Source: Legionellales bacterium UBA5158 (lineage in GTDB: Bacteria; Pseudomonadota; Gammaproteobacteria; DSM-16500). From it: a DNA stretch of 15,565 bases. Below, piece by piece: positions 14,019-15,565 of the stretch; the stretch's first letter is position 1, and each line of letters opens with the position of its first letter. The translations under genes and the position numbers were made by a program. The stretch spans positions 1 through 15,565 of the forward strand of contig DHXK01000269.1 in NCBI GenBank assembly GCA_002413665.1, in the 5' to 3' direction. The notes below the pieces were generated by a model. It was not told the origin of the DNA. It made no database searches and was given only the letters and a program-made list of their open reading frames with translations.

Positions 14019-14081
14019 CTTCAGCATGAAATCTCACGCTAAACATTATTATTTATCGATTAAAAATATAGGATGCATTCT

Positions 14082-15565
14082 GTGGCAGCAGTTAAAAAAG
14101 TATTTCGCTATGGTGATCATACCGTAACTCTAGAGACAGGTGTTGTTGCGCGTCAAGCAACAGGCGCTGTCATGGTAACAATGGATGATACAGTGGTGTT
14201 AGTCACTGTTGTAGGTAAAGACGGCGGCGAAGAAAGAGATTTCTTTCCATTAACCGTGAATTATCAGGAACGCACTTACGCTGCGGGTCGTGTACCCGGC
14301 GGTTATTTCAAGCGTGAAGGTAAACCCAGTGAGAAAGAAACTTTAACCTCCCGATTAATCGATCGTCCAGTCCGTCCTTTATTTCCTAAAGGATTTAGCT
14401 GTGAAGTCCAAATTATTGCAACCGTGATGTCGATGAATGTTGAAATTGACCCTGATATTCCTGCTTTAATTGGCGCATCTGCTGCGTTGGCTTTATCTGG
14501 ATTACCTTTTGCTGGTCCATTAGCAGCAGCACGAGTCGGTTATAAAGACGGTGCTTATTTGTTAAACCCAACCTATTCCGAATTAGAAAAATCTCAGTTA
14601 AATATGGTTGTAGCCGGCACGCATAATGCTGTTCTTATGGTGGAATCAGAAGCAAAAGAACTATCTGAAGACATCATGCTAGGCGCAGTTATGTTTGGTC
14701 ATGAGCAAATGCAAATTGTTATTCAAACCATTAATGAGTTAGTCGAAGAAGCAGGTCGCACAATATGGGATTGGGAAGCTCCAACTCGTAATGCAGAAGT
14801 TGCAACGCGTGTTTCTCAGTTGGTTGAATCTAATCTTGTTGATGCGTATCAAATTAGTGATAAACAAGAACGCCAAATTGCTGTTGCAAACATGCGTGAA
14901 CGTTTAATCGATCAGCTCATATTAGAAAAATCGAGCACTGATGAAGAAGCCTTTTTCGCAGATGATATTAAGCATGCGTTTAAAAAATTAGAAAGCAAAG
15001 TTGTACGCGAACGTATTTTAGAAGGTCATCCACGTATTGATGGACGTGATACTAAAACAGTTCGTCCTATCTCTATTCAAGTTGGATTGTTGCCCCGTAC
15101 TCACGGTTCTGCTTTGTTTACTCGTGGTGAAACTCAAGCAATAGTGGTTGCTACTCTGGGTACAGAACGTGATGCGCAAACAATTGACGCATTAGAAGGT
15201 GAACGTAAAGATAGCTTCATGTTGCATTACAACTTTCCTCCGTACTCAGTTGGGGAAGTAGGTTTTGTGGGTACTCCTAAGCGTCGCGAAATTGGTCATG
15301 GTAACTTAGCTAAACGTGCAATTGCTGCAGTATTACCTACGCAAAAAGAGTTTTCTTATGTGTTGCGTGTAGTTTCTGAAATTACAGAATCAAATGGTTC
15401 TAGTTCTATGGCGACAGTTTGTGGTACGAGCTTAGCATTGATGGATGCTGGTGTTCCACTGCGCACACACGTTGCAGGCATTGCCATGGGCTTAGTGAAA
15501 GAAGGCGATCGCTATGCTGTGTTATCTGATATTTTAGGTGATGAAGATCACTTAGGTGATATGGA
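14082..15565 (+). CDS. pnp: Polyribonucleotide nucleotidyltransferase (3' truncated by window)
   Basis: PNPase degrades RNA 3' to 5' by phosphorolysis and is a degradosome component in E. coli. About 494 codons are visible with no interruption, out of roughly 700 in the family. The GTG at 14082 is preferred because AGGA (14070-14073) lies 8 bases upstream and it gives the family-like MAAVKKVFRYGDHTVTLETG start; an in-frame ATG at 14073 abuts that ribosome site. The first RNase PH domain includes FFPLTVNYQERTYAAGR and RLIDRPVRPLFP. A helical linker follows (about 215-310). The second, catalytic RNase PH domain includes RIDGRD, LPRTHGSALFTRGETQ, FPPYSVGE, ITESNGSSSMA (phosphate-binding) and LGDEDHLGDM with the metal-binding Asp residues, where the window ends. 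The KH and S1 domains lie beyond the edge. Confidence 0.97.
   Translation, partial: MAAVKKVFRYGDHTVTLETGVVARQATGAVMVTMDDTVVLVTVVGKDGGEERDFFPLTVNYQERTYAAGRVPGGYFKREGKPSEKETLTSRLIDRPVRPLFPKGFSCEVQIIATVMSMNVEIDPDIPALIGASAALALSGLPFAGPLAAARVGYKDGAYLLNPTYSELEKSQLNMVVAGTHNAVLMVESEAKELSEDIMLGAVMFGHEQMQIVIQTINELVEEAGRTIWDWEAPTRNAEVATRVSQLVESNLVDAYQISDKQERQIAVANMRERLIDQLILEKSSTDEEAFFADDIKHAFKKLESKVVRERILEGHPRIDGRDTKTVRPISIQVGLLPRTHGSALFTRGETQAIVVATLGTERDAQTIDALEGERKDSFMLHYNFPPYSVGEVGFVGTPKRREIGHGNLAKRAIAAVLPTQKEFSYVLRVVSEITESNGSSSMATVCGTSLALMDAGVPLRTHVAGIAMGLVKEGDRYAVLSDILGDEDHLGDM

Noticed and set aside
14073..14081. ATG at 14073 as the pnp start
   Set aside because: The only Shine-Dalgarno (AGGA, 14070-14073) overlaps this ATG and is correctly spaced for the GTG at 14082; kept as an alternative only.

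Overview
The window looks like a chromosomal segment of an AT-rich gammaproteobacterium. The protein matches I recall (E. coli-like core genes and a Coxiella Com1-like DsbA-family protein) make the order Legionellales a reasonable guess, but this is inference from memory and not a database result. Every gene I can support lies on the + strand. There is no insertion sequence, integrase, CRISPR array or phage gene.

Layout, left half. The window opens inside a glutaryl-CoA dehydrogenase gene (1-479). A tightly coupled trio follows: an FAD-dependent oxidoreductase (542-1744), an aldo/keto reductase (1741-2529) and the CCA-adding enzyme cca (2526-3641). Each junction is an ATGA stop/start overlap, and the trio ends at a strong intrinsic terminator (3692-3727). 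A 357-base gap follows, holding that terminator, a promoter with a perfect -35 and a tandem octamer. It leads to a 476-residue multi-spanning membrane protein that I do not recognise (3999-5429). Next come an exported DsbA/Com1-like thiol oxidoreductase (5505-6278) with its own probable promoter and a 13-bp-stem terminator, and then aroE (6347-7174), whose start lies only about a dozen bases beyond that terminator.

Layout, right half. From 7200 onward the window is the conserved translation and RNA-metabolism cluster: initiator tRNA (7241-7317), rimP, nusA, infB, rbfA, truB, rpsO and pnp (cut by the right edge). These genes make or mature the machinery of translation initiation (tRNA-fMet, IF2), 30S assembly (RimP, RbfA, S15), tRNA pseudouridylation (TruB), transcription elongation and antitermination (NusA) and RNA decay (PNPase). 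Gene order is as in E. coli, but the cluster is punctuated: a terminator follows the tRNA, a 17-bp perfect-stem terminator and a probable new promoter separate infB from rbfA, a structured leader precedes rpsO, and a long hairpin lies between rpsO and pnp.

Most of the window is ordinary core genome. The items most worth a second look are the unknown membrane protein with its dedicated promoter (a candidate secreted effector), a Cca that appears to have lost its HD phosphohydrolase domain, the coupled redox-cca operon, the rewired infB/rbfA junction and the competing hairpins ahead of rpsO.
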